64,000 nucleotides of DNA from Rhizopus sp. PT2906 (lineage: Eukaryota; Mucoromycota; Mucoromycetes; Mucorales; Rhizopodaceae): contig JAMYHX010000001.1 of NCBI GenBank assembly GCA_025529335.1, forward strand, positions 186,001 through 250,000, written 5' to 3'. Both the position numbers and the translations under genes were made by a program. Numbering within the stretch: the first letter of the stretch is position 1; every line of letters starts with the position of its first letter. Shown here one piece after another: positions 22,027-34,718 of the stretch. The notes below the pieces were generated by a model. It did no database searches, had not been told where the DNA came from, and was given only the letters and a program-made list of their open reading frames with translations.

Positions 22027-24953
22027 ATGATGAACAGTATTAATAAAATTTCGCAAGAAATCCTTGCGAAATTACCTCTCTTTAGACTGAAAGGTATACA
22101 CACACATACAAAAAGAAACAATATATACTAATATTGTTCAAAAGACCTCATTAGAGCAGTAAGGGCTTGCAAGACTGCAGCTGAAGAAAGAGCAGTAATT
22201 CAAAAAGAAAGTGCCAACATTAGAACAGCCTTCAAAAGTGAAAATCCTGATACACGCCATACCAATGTTGCAAAATTACTCTATATTCACATGCTCGGCT
22301 ATCCTGCACACTTTGGTCAAATGGAGTGCTTAAAATTAGTTGCAAGTCCTAAATATGCTGATAAACGACTGGGCTACTTGGGCATTATGCTTCTCATTGA
22401 CGAAAAGACAGAAGTGTTGACCTTGGTGACAAATAGCTTAAAAAAGTAAATTTCAATAGAAAACACAAACAGGGAAACTAACACCAATATAGTGACTTAA
22501 ACCACAGCAATATGTTTGTAGTCGGTTTAGCATTATGTACAATGGGAAACATTTCCTCTTCAGAAATGGCTCGTGATTTATGCTCAGAGGTAGAAAAGTT
22601 GATGGGAAGCTCAAATACATATATTCGTAAAAAGGTATAAATGACCTACAAACAAAAAAGGAAGAGCTAAAGGTTTACTCTATATATCTTATCAGGCGGC
22701 TCTATGTGCCTTACGTATCATTTCTAGAGTACCAGAGTTACATGAAAACTTTTTATCTAAAGCAAAGTCTCTGTTAAATGATCGTAGTCATGGTGTACTT
22801 ATTACAGGTATCACCTTGGTAACAGAGATATGTCAGCAGAATCCGGAAATAATCCCTACATTCAGAAAGGTACACCCATCTTTTTCATTTGGACACCATA
22901 CTCACAACAGGCATATAGGCTGTTCCTTTACTTGTTAGACATCTCAAAAACCTTACCAGTGCTGGATTTTCTCCAGAACATGACGTTACAGGTGTTACCG
23001 ACCCTTTCCTTCAAATCAAGATACTCCGCTTACTACGTATACTCGCTAAAGGTGATCGTGAAGCATCGGAAGCGATGAATGATATTCTTGCCCAGGTTGC
23101 AACAAACACGGAAAACACGAAAAATGTGGGCAATTCGATTCTATATGAGACCGTGTTGACTATTATGAATATTGAAAGTGAAGCTGGTTTGCGTGTATTG
23201 GCGATCAATATTTTAGGAAAGTTCTTGAGCAATAGAGATAATAACATCAGGTAATTATATACTATTGTATATCAGCATTTCCTTTGATTTACTTGTATTA
23301 CAGATATGTCGCGTTGGAGACACTAAACAAGACAGTTGGCATAGAAACCCAAGCGGTTCAAAGACATCGTAATATCATTCTTGATTGTCTTCGAGACGGT
23401 GATATATCCATCCGTCGTCGTGCTTTGGAATTGAGCTTTGCACTGATCAATGAAGGAAATGTGCGAGTATTGACACGTGAATTACTCGCTTTCTTGGAAG
23501 TAGCCGATACGGAATTCAAACAAGGAATGACAACAAAGATTGCACTTGCTGCAGATAGGTTTGCTCCCAATAAGCGCTGGCATATTGATACAATGCTTCG
23601 TATGCTTAAATTAGCTGGAAACTATGTTCGTGAAGAAGTCCTTGCTGGCTTTATTAGTCTTATTGCCAGTTCGAGTGATCTGCAGCAATACACCGTCCAG
23701 AAGCTGTATGCAGCATTGAAGCAGGACATTTCTCAAGAAGGTTTAGTATTAGCAGGCGTTTGGGTTATTGGTGAATATGGTGATGTACTCGTCAGCAGCG
23801 GCGCGTTTGAGGAAGAAGAAGGCGTGGTCATTGAAGTATCTGACAGCTTAGTCATCGGATTGCTCCAATCCATTCTTTTGGGACCCTATGCCAATCAAGT
23901 GACACGTGAGTACGTGACAACTGCTCTGATGAAACTGTCATCTCGTCTGTCAGACGCAAGTGCTCAGTCCAAGATCAAAGAATTACTTAATCAGTACACT
24001 GTCAGCATGGAGGCTGAAATACAGCAACGTGCTGTTGAATATACCAACTTATTCTCATACGACTCTATTCGACCCGCCATTTTGGAACGTATGCCTGTTC
24101 CCGAACCTCGTACTATTATCGCAAACAACTCTACTTCGGACAACACTCATGCTGGACACACCGCGTCTTCTGGCAAGGCTAACGGTCCTTCAGATCAAGA
24201 CCTACTTTTGGACCTCATGGGTGTTGGAACAAGCGGAGGTGGTGATATAGGTGGTGGTGATAGCTCTGATATTATGGCGCAAAGTCCTACCGCGGCCATG
24301 TCGCCTCAGCAACCCAAGACCTCTAATGCAGACTTGCTAGCTGACCTCTTTGGAGGTTCTTCTTCTGTTGCGCCTACTACTACTACTACTACTACAAGTA
24401 CAACATCGTCAAGTATGAACAATGACTTGATGAATCTTTTGGGAGATAGTCAAGCACAGGCATCAAAGCCTGCACAGCCTCCTGTAGATCCCTTGGAAGC
24501 TTTGGGCCAATCCTTCTCAATAACCACATCCTCCGGCCCTGCAAATGATTCTGCTAAAGGCTATGAGGCCTACTCAAAGAATGGACTTACCATCCGTCTT
24601 GTGCCCTCTAAAGATCGTACAAATCCAGCTATTATTAATATACAAGCCTTATTCATAAACAATGGACAAGCAACTATCAGTAACCTACAGTTTCAAGCTG
24701 CCGTACCCAAGAGCCAACGTTTACAGATGAATACAGCCACGAGCAATATGGTTCAACCTAATGGTACAGAAAAGCAACTAATGCGAGTAAACAATCCACA
24801 ACAGGTAAGAGCATACAGGTAGCAATCAAACCACGGTAACTAATACTCTTTAAGACAACGGTTAAACTTCGATTACGTATATCTTATGATGTAGCAGGAG
24901 AAAGGATAGATGATATTGCACAATATGGGCCATTCCCTGAAGGTGCATTCTAA
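22027..24953 (+). CDS. AP-1 complex gamma-adaptin
   Basis: Gamma-adaptin is a large subunit of the AP-1 clathrin adaptor at the trans-Golgi and endosomes. I model seven exons: 22027-22093, 22145-22445, 22493-22634, 22696-22869, 22919-23250, 23304-24804, 24855-24953, giving 871 aa. The N-terminal trunk (about residues 20-590) has adaptin repeats, including DLIRAVRACKTAAEERAVIQ, KRLGYLGIMLLIDE and LNHSNMFVVGLALCTMGNI. A Ser/Thr/Gly hinge follows with two acidic DLLLDLMG and DLLADLFGG clathrin-box-like motifs. The C-terminal ear begins about residue 755 (KNGLTIRLVPSKD) and ends YGPFPEGAF. All parts of a normal gamma subunit are present. Confidence 0.94.
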
Positions 24954-25223
24954 ATGACATAAAAAAAAGGACAGACTAATGATATATATTGTACTTTTGT
25001 GCTATTAAATATTTTGTATTTACAACATGCGCTTTGTTCTGTGTAATGGTTTATTGAAGATGACGTCTAATACACTTGGGCCATAGTGTTGTTAATTGTA
25101 TTCATCTTTTAGAAATGCTTTCTTTATTCAATAAATTGAGTATAGTCCACATCAAAGATCTATTTGATGTAGAGAAAAAGTTCTAATGGTACAAACGAAT
25201 ACACATTTGAAATAAATTATACA

Positions 25224-26323
25224 TCACTCTTGCTTTTTCTTCCACTCAACAAAGTCATCAAACAGAACTGGCCCTAAAATGTGTTGAATTATTTGTCATA
25301 TTCTTTTCCTTCTTACTTACAATAAGAAACAGGATCATATCCTGATAGATCTTCAGGTATATTCTTGCCAAACTCCAATAGGCTCCTCCATTGATCCTTA
25401 TTGATGACCTTTACTGGCTTTTTTTCCTTTATGTGTAGCAGAGAGTCAAAATAAAGGAATGATGAGCGAATGAACTTACCTGAAGGAACTGGATAAATGA
25501 CTTGACAATTGGATATTTATTTACCAACAACACTTGCCAAAGAGCAATAGCAACCTATTAAGCTGATGAGCTGAATGTCATTCATAGAAATAATGTACAA
25601 ACCTCCACATCCATACTCTTTTGATTCTCTGATTTTGCATAAGGATAACAAAAATTATATAATCCTTCAAACTCCTTATCATGCTTCTCAATACATTGCT
25701 CTGCTGTTGATAGTGCCACTTTTAGTTTACTTTCATTTTCAACGCTGTCATAAAACAGTATGAGTGTTATGACGTTATTGAATAAAGGCCTTACTTTAAT
25801 GCTTTCATTCCATGTTGCCATTCATTCTTGGTAATATATCCCATTCTACTACAATTCATTTTCCAGGCAATGATCAAAGGAGTGATCTATAAAGAGAGAG
25901 AGAGAGGGAGAGAGAGAGAGAGAAAAAGAGAGATCAATTCTGTTATTCTATTTCCAATCTATCTCCTTTATTACACTTTCAAGAGATACGCCAATATCTG
26001 AAAAGAAGGCTTGACAACCATCAGGACCCATTATATCTGAATTATCTGAATCCTTGTATTTATCATACCACAACTGACAATGTCTATCAAATATTTTCTG
26101 ATAATGCGCGTCAGTTGGTACGCGTTGTTTATTATTTTTTTCTAAATTTGTATTTCCGTTTATTTGAGATACCTGCTCTTTACTATTTTTATATATGTGT
26201 GTGAGTGGAATGAAGAGTAAATGTAGACTATATTCATTACCTTGTCTTGGGTGCTTTATTAATATATCTTTGCTTTCTTGGTATTAGTTGAGCTGGCTCT
26301 GTGATTGTCTTGCGTTTTGGCAT
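25224..26323 (-). CDS. Dcn1-like cullin neddylation factor (PONY domain)
   Basis: Dcn1 proteins bring the NEDD8 E2 to cullins and so activate cullin-RING ubiquitin ligases. I model seven exons on the minus strand: 26323-26241, 26182-25975, 25886-25795, 25744-25603, 25554-25480, 25417-25321, 25273-25224, giving 248 aa. The N-terminus is basic (MPKRKTITEPAQLIPRKQR) with no UBA domain, as in the DCUN1D4/5 branch. The PONY domain runs from FDRHCQLWYDKYKD through GPDGCQAFFSDIGV and AWKMNCSRMGYITKNEW. It continues with FCYPYAKSENQKSMDVE, VAIALWQVLLVNKYPIVKSF and INKDQWRSLLEFGKNIPEDL, and ends PVLFDDFVEWKKKQE. The intron at 25887-25974 carries a GA repeat. Confidence 0.9.
25887..25974 (-). repeat. 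GA repeat in an intron of the DCN1-like gene
   Basis: Most of this 88-nt intron is a GA/CT repeat with two small interruptions. On the transcribed strand the CT side forms an unusually long pyrimidine tract ending in TTTATAG. Confidence 0.85.
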
Positions 26324-26699
26324 ATTCAATAAAATAACAAAAAAAGGAAAAAGGAAAAAAAAAAGTGTTTATGCCTCTCTCTCTCTCTTTCTCTCTCTTT
26401 GTACAGTTTCCTTAAAGTCACAGAAAAAAAAAAAAAAAAAATGCACTGTGCATAAGGTTCATGTGCCCTGTTAAAGCCACTGTAAGGGTTTATAAATATA
26501 TCATGGTAAACTTTCTTTTATAATAATAATAAACAAAGAACAAGTTGATATTACATTATGTATTATTAAAAGAATTAATAGGAAAAGAGGGGGGGAATTA
26601 ATATGTTATACAAATGGTACCACTACTACTACAACTACGAAGTAACTGAATGCAATAAAATAAAATGATGAAGTATGCTACTGTCAAGTCTCTTTCTTT
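26324..26699. other. Intergenic upstream of the DCN1-like gene
   Basis: About 375 bases between two minus-strand genes. It has a CT-repeat stretch at 26372-26400, a poly-A run at 26425-26441 and A/G-rich DNA. No gene is seen. Confidence 0.45.
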
Positions 26700-27775
26700 T
26701 TATCTACTTTTCATCTTTGCTTCTTCTCTAGTCTTCATTACTTGATGGTATTCTGTATTCAAAAGCTTATCCCAAAATGTAAAAAAGGGTTGAGCAAAAT
26801 TGGTCTTGATTCCGTGAGGTTGATGATGAATGTCATGGCTAATAAATTATAAGAAAACTCTTTTCTCTCTATTTCTCTCTCTTTATAAACACTTACTAAA
26901 CCACATTATTTCCAAAACAGACTGTCAAGGGGTCCCAAGGGAAACAATAACCACAGTGATCATTTACTATAGACATCATTAATATGATTCACACTTTTAT
27001 ATTCTATTCTTACCTGTTTTCAATGTGGAAAAGGTGAAAAAGTACATGCCAAGACGAGGAGACATACCAGTGAGTTCAAATGCAAGGGCAGCACCACAGC
27101 TATCTAATAAAAAGCCTTCAAGAGGATGATTATAGAGTGCCCCAAATGCATAAGGCACATAGAGTCGATGGTGATGTGAGTGCATATACTTGTACATAAA
27201 AGTATAAGTGTGTGCCATACGATGAAGAACGTATTGGTGTGTATCAACAATGAACCTATATACTAAATTAATACATAGATGCCATATAATCTATATGTAT
27301 AATCTTACATGGCAATAAAGAACTGAAGGGAAGGTACGATATAGTTTTGAATGAATATAGCAATCTGATATGCCATTATATAGCACTCTTCTATTGGTAA
27401 TCCCATCCATTTCATCATCAGAGGGGTCATATAGTTTGTGTATCTTGTAATAGCCTGTTCATATTTTAACTGATCTGCGGCATGGTCAACTCCTTTGAAA
27501 AGGGCAATTCCAAGAATAATTTGTACCAAGTGTTGAAGTGCAACCATAACCAAGACCTTTTTGAATGAAACTCTATTTCTGTTTTGACGATCCTCTGGTG
27601 AGTGGATTCTATATTGTTCAAAAAAAGGAATCTTCAACTTCATCAAGATTTCATAAAAAGTAGAAACAACCCAGTAGACAGTAATAGGAACCCATATAGC
27701 CATCACTTCATCATCCCATAAGTCTAAGGATAACGTATCCGGTTTAATATTGTCCTGTTGAAGAGTTGAATTCAT
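26700..27775 (-). CDS. SUR2: Sphinganine C4-hydroxylase (Sur2-type)
   Basis: The enzyme hydroxylates dihydrosphingosine or dihydroceramide at C4 to make phytosphingosine in the ER membrane. I model four exons on the minus strand: 27775-27309, 27255-27014, 26966-26897, 26838-26700, giving 305 aa. Four hydrophobic segments are visible. The di-iron His boxes are HRMAH, HSHHHRLYVPYAFGALYNHP and YHDIHHQPHG, in the right order and spacing. The phrase after the second box is almost invariant in Sur2 and separates it from sterol C4-methyl oxidases. The last join, VVY|HDIHH, is confirmed by reading phase. The C-tail is basic (KTREEAKMKSR), as in ER retention of membrane proteins. Confidence 0.93.
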
Positions 27776-28663
27776 ATAGAAAAGTTGAACAGGAAAGAGA
27801 GAGAAAAAAAAAAAAAAAAAAAAGTGGTGCTGAGTCCCTTTTTTTAGTTATTCATATTCAGTCCACCAACCAAAAATCATAGACGTCTATAAAAAAGTAG
27901 AAACATCCGATCAAAGGGCCACGATTAATTTACTCTACTTTGTTTTAAACTTTACCAGATAAATAAGAGGATTTCTAAGGGGAAATTAATAATAGGGGAT
28001 AAGCAAAGATATAGAGTGATAGTGATTTTATCATTCGATAAAATCAACCTGTTTAACTTTTATAAAGAAAAATATAATAACCACGGTACTACACACAGCC
28101 AATTTGATAAAGAGATCTCTTTTAATAAGCAAAAGGTATTATTGCTAATCCGTTGCTTAAATTCAGGAAAGCCTAGAATAAATGATTTTCCGAGGAAATT
28201 CTCAGCTCTATCTTTTACAATATTAAAGGACAGCAATGAATTATGCTTAAAACATAAATGTTTAATTGATTAGATATAAACAGGATTCTTGATAAAAGGC
28301 ATATGATCTCCAAGAATGTTTGTCTAGGGGGAGATACCAACAAGCGCAGATGTAATACCGACATTTCATTATGCCTTATTTATTTATATTTTACAGATTA
28401 TAAATTTTTAAACATTTAAGGCAACCAAAAATTTCAAAACTATAAATTTTGATGAAATTTTTATGATAAAACTATACTTGATCAGAGTAAAAATCATTAA
28501 TAAATGAGCGTGTGTATACATATGCTTTGTAGACAACGCCCATAGCTGTTATTCCTTATCAAATGCAGTAGATCCAGTGTTACGCAAAACATATGCACAA
28601 GGTCATCCATTTTTACCAAACGTTCAGCCATCTCCTTTTTTCTCTCACTTCTTTATTCTTTAA
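27776..28663. other. Intergenic, divergent promoters
   Basis: About 890 bases between the SUR2 start and the F-box start, so both promoters lie here. There is a poly-A tract at 27807-27824 and otherwise AT-rich DNA. An 85-codon frame at 28016-28273 is rich in Lys, Asn, Phe and Ile, as expected from AT-rich noncoding DNA, and I do not call it. Confidence 0.5.
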
Positions 28664-30196
28664 ATGCCTTCAATTATACATCTACCAAGAGAAATACTCG
28701 TATCCATCATTAAGTCATTATCCAAAACTGATCAATTTACATGTCAACGGGTTTGCAAGAGCTGGTTAGAAGTTGCAAGGCGTTTTTGTTATGAAGAAGT
28801 CGCTGTTGATAATACAAATACTGTAGTTCTTTTGCGTTGCTTTGACGCATCCAAGCAGTCGACGCATCCTGTTTTCCTATATACCAAGTCCTTGGATATC
28901 GAGTGTTGCACATGCCCCAATCATGAGCATAACCTGACCTATGAGGAATTCGGAAGACTGATCCAGTACTGCACTCGACTCGAAAAGCTCTCTATGACAC
29001 TCTACTCGATTTATTGGAAATATCTATCAAACATGAAGGAAATTCGTCTCGACCGTATTCAGACCCTGATCTATCCTGGGCCATACAGAGGAAGAATAGC
29101 AGAGGCCGCAGACAGCTATTACGGCTCTCTTTACCTCTTTCGTGCTCAACTTCACACACTGGTGATTCATTGCTCATGCGATAGCTGGATACAACAGTCC
29201 TTTGGTCATTTACTAAACTACCTGTCTTTGTTTCCAAATTTGAAGCATCTGAACATCTCGGCAGGAAGTCAAAAAACGATGATCTATCTCCATGATCTGT
29301 TACAGGCATGTCCGACTTTGACAAAACTCTGTTTTGAGCTCGATCATCCGTTCTATGCACCCAATGCGACTCATGATGAACTGACGAGCTACCCGACATT
29401 GAAAGAGCTTAATATTTATTTACCCAAATTCTGCATGTCCTCACTAACCTACATCATCCAACGGTTTACTGGTCTAAGAAAGCTGGTCCTAAGAATCTAC
29501 CATGGAAAGTCGCATATTTGGACAAAGTCAATGACCGAATATCTCCAGAGAGTGCTGATTCCTTTCCTTCAACAATCATTAATAGAATACTCGGTCAAAC
29601 TGGACGTAGAGGGTCCTAATGACCCTATAGAAGAAACAATCCAAACGTGTTGGTTCGTGCAGGATACGGAAGCAGAGTTTGATATTTCCGAGTCAAGCTA
29701 TGAACGAACTCAATTGGAACTTATCAAGGACAATGGCGGTAATCACAAGCTTTATTATATAGCAACATGGAAACCAACCCGGGATTCAGTATCTCCTTGT
29801 ATTCGTTACATGAAAAACATTGGAAGCAAGTTATCAAAATTGACTATAGGCAATTATTCTTTCAGCAGCCATTCTCCTGATCTTGATACCATCCTTCAGT
29901 CTTGTCCTTTCATTCACAGCTTAACTCTAGAAGGCCTAGGACCTAAATTCCATAAAAAGATTACCCCTAGGAAGAGTGGACCACAGCATCATTCTCTATC
30001 AACAATCGAGTTGAATCAAACACGATTATTAAAGGCCAAAGTAATTCTTGAATTACTCTACGTAAAGGCTCCTCATATCAAAAAGATGGTCATCGCAAAC
30101 TCTCAACTTGCAGACTATGAGGAGACAGTTGCGTTACAGAACTGTGGTGGTAACAGAATTGAATTAATATTGAACAATGTGTACCAATCATTTTAA
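28664..30196 (+). CDS. F-box protein with leucine-rich-repeat-like region
   Basis: This intronless 510-aa protein starts with an F-box (residues 5-45: HLPREILVSIIKSLSKTDQF, then CQRVCKSWLEVARRF). F-boxes bind Skp1 and make the protein a substrate adaptor of an SCF ubiquitin ligase. The rest has irregular leucine-rich segments typical of LRR F-box proteins: LFPNLKHLNISAG, ACPTLTKLCFEL and SYPTLKELNIYLP in the middle, and CPFIHSLTLEGLG near residue 420. Such proteins form large, fast-evolving families in Mucoromycota, so the target cannot be told. It is convergent with the Pumilio gene, 309 bases apart. Confidence 0.9.
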   Translation: MPSIIHLPREILVSIIKSLSKTDQFTCQRVCKSWLEVARRFCYEEVAVDNTNTVVLLRCFDASKQSTHPVFLYTKSLDIECCTCPNHEHNLTYEEFGRLIQYCTRLEKLSMTLYSIYWKYLSNMKEIRLDRIQTLIYPGPYRGRIAEAADSYYGSLYLFRAQLHTLVIHCSCDSWIQQSFGHLLNYLSLFPNLKHLNISAGSQKTMIYLHDLLQACPTLTKLCFELDHPFYAPNATHDELTSYPTLKELNIYLPKFCMSSLTYIIQRFTGLRKLVLRIYHGKSHIWTKSMTEYLQRVLIPFLQQSLIEYSVKLDVEGPNDPIEETIQTCWFVQDTEAEFDISESSYERTQLELIKDNGGNHKLYYIATWKPTRDSVSPCIRYMKNIGSKLSKLTIGNYSFSSHSPDLDTILQSCPFIHSLTLEGLGPKFHKKITPRKSGPQHHSLSTIELNQTRLLKAKVILELLYVKAPHIKKMVIANSQLADYEETVALQNCGGNRIELILNNVYQSF

Positions 30197-30505
30197 AAAG
30201 ACTTGGTAACAAGGAACAAGTTTTGTTTATTGAAAGACGCAACACATTATTTATTTATTGAATTAAAAGAAAAATGATAATAAAAAAAGAGAGTGGAAAA
30301 TAAAGAAAAGGTTGTAACGTAAGCGTGCGTCAAGCTGAGTTATTAACGTACAAGAAATATGTGTGAGAGAAAGAGGAAGGGAGATATTGTACATATATTG
30401 CTTTGTATTGTGCGTGTGTGTGCGTGTGTGTGTGTGCGTAAAAGAGATTGTTACTGATATGAGTATGTTTGTATGTGTATATATTGAGATCACTGTTTTA
30501 CATAA
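30197..30505. other. Convergent 3' region of F-box and PUF genes
   Basis: The 309 bases hold the two terminators. A run of GT units with small interruptions lies at 30411-30438 and an AATAAA-like A-rich stretch at 30250-30300. No gene is seen. Confidence 0.5.
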
Positions 30506-32785
30506 TTATGGGTTTGGAGGAAAATTAGAAAATGAAGTCATCAAGGGATGAAAGCCAAGAGAATAGCCCAAGAGACCAGCGTTGTTATATTGCTTGGACT
30601 GTTGCTGTCTATTTAGTTTTCCTTGGATACGTTTGCAATAAGATGTATTTCGAATACAAGACAGTAAAGGACGAACGCATTCGGCTAATTGTTGATGCTG
30701 TTTATCATCAGCATAGTCAAGCGCGGTTTGAACTACGTAATTTGCATAAGAGTCCTTTAATAATCTTTCAAGTTGGTCTTGGTTCATCATTTCTTGAATT
30801 AAGTCATGGCGAGTGTTGTCCTCAGCAACACGGATACACTGAAGCATTTTGATTAACAAACAAACAATCAAAAAGATTATAAATGTATATACCTTTTCCA
30901 TCACATTGGAACTATATTTCTGTACAGATAACCTGCTAAGGTGTCCAATGAACTGACGAATCAGCTGATCGGAAAAGCTGGCATCACCCAACTCTAGTAC
31001 ATATTGGACGACATAGTTACCATAAGGATCCTGTACTAATGTTAGAGCATGAGCAATAATCTCATTGACTAGTTGTTTCTATATACACATAAAATAAATA
31101 AACACAACTTATGAATAGATTATTATTCGCTTACTGTCTGATGAATAGCAGAGAAGTCGATGCATCTTTGCAATACACAGCAACCATGTCTATGAGTGGC
31201 TACTTCCACGCAATTTTGACTGACAGCGTCATAAATAAATTGTTTATCCTTGCTCGTAAATCGATGCAAACATTTCTGAATAACATGGTTTCCATTGATA
31301 TCCTTGATCAACATAACCACAATAGGTGATAATGCTCTAACAGTTTCTTGGATCTATACATGATTATTAAGTTTAAGGAGCTTATTGTCATGTAAATTAA
31401 AAAAAAAAAAAAGATGACTCCTTACCTGTTCATCCAAACTGATGAGTTCAATCATTCTTTGCACTGCTCGTGTACCGTGCATATTCAATGAGATATCTTG
31501 AATTGATTTTGATACTTGTTCAACAAGCATAGTTCTTTGAATATCTGTACAGTGCTCTAACATCTTTTGACACAAGTAATTTCCAAAGGGGTCTATATAT
31601 ATATAAAAAAAAAAAGGAGATGAGAAAGTGGGAATCCTTTTGCATATTTTTGCTTTACTGGTCATCAGTTCAACAAAATGAGGAAACACTTGGGCAAATA
31701 TGATCTCTCTTTGCTCAAAGTCTTGTTCTTCTAGTTTCTTTTGCAGGAATCGACAACCATATTGATCTTTACAGAGTAAATAAAAGTCTTCCTTCATATC
31801 TTCTAAACACATGGATGCAAATTTTTCTTCAATGATACTATTTGAGCTTGCTCTTCTTTGCACTACTCCTTGCCCCAGGTGCGTAATCGAATTCTTTCTA
31901 GAACCCGTGGGAGAAGGAGGACGACTGCTAGTAGGTCTCATGAAGTGAGGAGCCAGTAAGCTATTCGATGTTGTCGTTGAAGATGATGTGGTAGTAGAAG
32001 AAGAATGATTTGAGGCGTAGTCTACATTCAACATGCTGTACTTTAACAAAGGTGCTCTTGTAGTACCTGAATCTAAGCTTCCAATTCGCCTTGAAGCTGT
32101 AAAGTCAGGGTTGGAGTAAGAGGGCGTCAATCGGTTGATGGATGATGCTGTGGTAGATGATTTGCTGAATATATCTAGCCTTTTCAAAGTATCCATAGAA
32201 TATTTTCGCATAAAGGGAGCATCATTCGTTTCTTGTGGATATTGCATATCATTCCAGTAAGGAGAAGAATAAGCATGATAACTTTGCTGAGCGTATGTAG
32301 TATTCTGACATAGAATGAGTAAGATGAATGACTGTAAATAGATACACTTACAAGATTAGGATAACTTTCACGTCTAATCAATTGACGAGTTACTTCATCA
32401 TGTTGTAGTGGGTGTCGCATTAATATGTCTGGTGTTGTACTACGGCCTTTTTTTTTGTTATGTAAACAAAGAGATTCTTTTTACATGTAAATATTTACCT
32501 GTGTTATTTCTTAAGAGATGAATATCTGATAATTGAGGAGTAAATGCTGTGTTCTCGGGGAATAATGGACTGCCTATCGATCTCCTATTTTTAAAATGAT
32601 GTTAATGCTTGTATATTTGACAACTGTTTCTCCTTATATAATACATACGTATCGAGCATAGCGTGGTCCTGTATAGTCAAGCTATTTAATGTTGCAATTT
32701 GATTATCAAGGTCTTGATCCAGCATACTTTTAAAATGAATATCTTCGTGGGTGCATTTATCACAATTGCTTGATGACGTTTTCAT
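30506..32785 (-). CDS. Pumilio-family (PUF) RNA-binding protein
   Basis: PUF proteins bind short 3' UTR motifs and repress or localise mRNAs. I model eight exons on the minus strand: 32785-32649, 32584-32499, 32446-32352, 32304-31659, 31592-31426, 31353-31135, 31078-30893, 30838-30506, giving 622 aa. The N-terminal half is Ser/Thr-rich and disordered. From about residue 280 come the repeats with their base-reading cores. These include KDQYGCRFLQKKLEEQD, NPFGNYLCQKMLEHC, NMHGTRAVQRMIE, DINGNHVIQKCLHRF and HRHGCCVLQRCID. The last ones are DPYGNYVVQYVLELGD, QKYSSNVMEKCI and DSYANYVVQTALD, making eight. Base specificity could be derived from these cores. Total size is smaller than yeast Puf3. Confidence 0.93.
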
Positions 32786-33845
32786 TGTTATGCCGTTGTT
32801 GTGTTATTTTACCTTTTTTTTTTCTCTCTTTTTGTGTATTATTATTGTATTCGCGCAAAGAAAGAGAAAAGGAGAGAATAATTAAAGAAAGAGAGAGAGA
32901 AAAAAGAAAGAGAGAAAGAAAGAAAAAGAAAGAAAAAGGTTGGGTTATTTTTTATATCCAAATACATACACACACCTACATTTATATATACACACACATA
33001 TATACACACATTTATGATTTAAGGGGTTAATAACAAAATGCATACAAAATGCGGACATCAAATAGAGTGGAATTTATTCAGCAAAAAAGAATACTTATCT
33101 CCCCCCCTTCTCCTTGTTTATTTTTCTCTGCAAAATAACAAGAAAGAGAGAGAGAGAAAGAGAGAGAAAGAATATATGTTTCTCCCTTACTAAACATGAA
33201 TCGACATGTGTATGTATTTGTAATGTTACAAAGATAGATAAATTCATATTTGTATTAAAAGCTACAGCATTCTTTTATTTTACTTTTGACAAATAACATA
33301 CCAAAAATGGGTTTGTTTATTGTTTCTGCCCAATCGTATCATTAAGGAGAATAAAAAAGAGAGACTATATATAACTCTTTAGGGGATGAGAAAGGGAAAC
33401 AAAAGGGAGGTGGATGAAGAACAGTAAAAAAAAAAGAAAGTAAAAAGGTAAGAAGGGGAGAAAGAGGAGAAAGGGAAATTGAAGGGGGGGAAGAGACACT
33501 AGAAAGACAGAATTCAACAAGTATGTCTCAAGTTGAATAAAGAAGAACCTTCAACGCGTAGTATATATGTATAGAGCTCTTGCTATTATTAGGCGAAATT
33601 TTATTACTGGCTAGATGTATGTGGTTAAACATGAAATATTGACTAAAGCTTAAAGAGACAACTATCATCTTTTTAATACAAATTACATACAAAAAAGATC
33701 GACAAACAATCATATTAAAAAGGGAAAGCAGCCGCTTTATTATCTCGTTCACAATCATTCTGTAGATCCAAGATTACTAAATAACCTCCCTTTATGTAAC
33801 ATACACACAATTTCAAGCAAGGTACAATTGACCGTTAGTCATATA

Positions 33846-33968
33846 CAATAGTGCATTACTGCTATCAATATACTTTATCTTAACAATATCAAACAGAATA
33901 TGCTTCAACGTATTGTAATATCACTAATAGCAAAGGTCTATTGATAGTAATGTACCTTCTAGCTATTG
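33846..33968. repeat. Imperfect inverted repeat, about 120 bp
   Basis: The left arm 33846-33870 contains CAATAG, CATTACT and ATCAATA in order. The complement of the right arm 33939-33968 contains the same three blocks with a 10-base insertion between the first two. The spacer is about 70 bases. This could be the trace of a small hairpin-type MITE, but no target-site duplication is evident. Confidence 0.35.
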
Positions 33969-34694
33969 TAAGTGATCATTTACAACTTGGCTTAAATATA
34001 TACTAGTGGAACAGATAGTCCAAGACTAACCTTTACGGCCAATTATCGGCTTATGGCTACATTGGCTGGTTTTACATTTTACATATATGTAAAGCTTGAG
34101 CGGCTTGTACAATCTTTTCCAGAGCTGTGGATTCATAAAGTAGAAACAGACAGTGTTTGTCTCTCAGCTCGCTCTTTCTTTGTTGAATAGCAAGTTTCAT
34201 GAGCTACAGGTGATCAAATACACAACAAACGATGCTTTTATTGACAATCTATCATATAATTTCAAGTAATATACAGCCGTCATAATCTACTATCCTTGGT
34301 TCCCTTGGCAACACTGGCTTTGTGAGACACTGTCTAATACCATTGTTCACACTTCCTGTTGCTCTTTCTCTCTCTCTCTCTTTCGTAAGAGCGTTTGTTA
34401 TTATTATCATGAGTTTAATATATGGTCTTATTGTTTTATATGACAAGGTATTTATTAAGTACCTCGTTGTTTCACTAATAATAATAACAGTAGAGTAACA
34501 CTTTTTATCTTTTTTCGTATTATTGTTATTATTGCAGCCTTTTTAATTAAGTCAATTACGTCTTTATAAAATAAAGAACAATAAATGTGTGAATATAAAA
34601 GTGAAATAATAGTAAAACCTATTTCACAATGCTAATAAAATCAACTGACTCACTAATATCACTTGTTTTTTCTATGTAACATTAATACTATAAT

Positions 34695-34718
34695 ACTATT
34701 ATTATTATTATTATTATT
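34695..34718. repeat. (ATT/TTA)8 microsatellite
   Basis: Eight ATT units in the upstream region of the HECT gene. No coding role. Confidence 0.85.

Noticed and set aside
28016..28273. Frame of 85 codons
   Set aside because: Asn, Lys, Ile and Phe rich as expected from AT-rich DNA; no signal of a gene.
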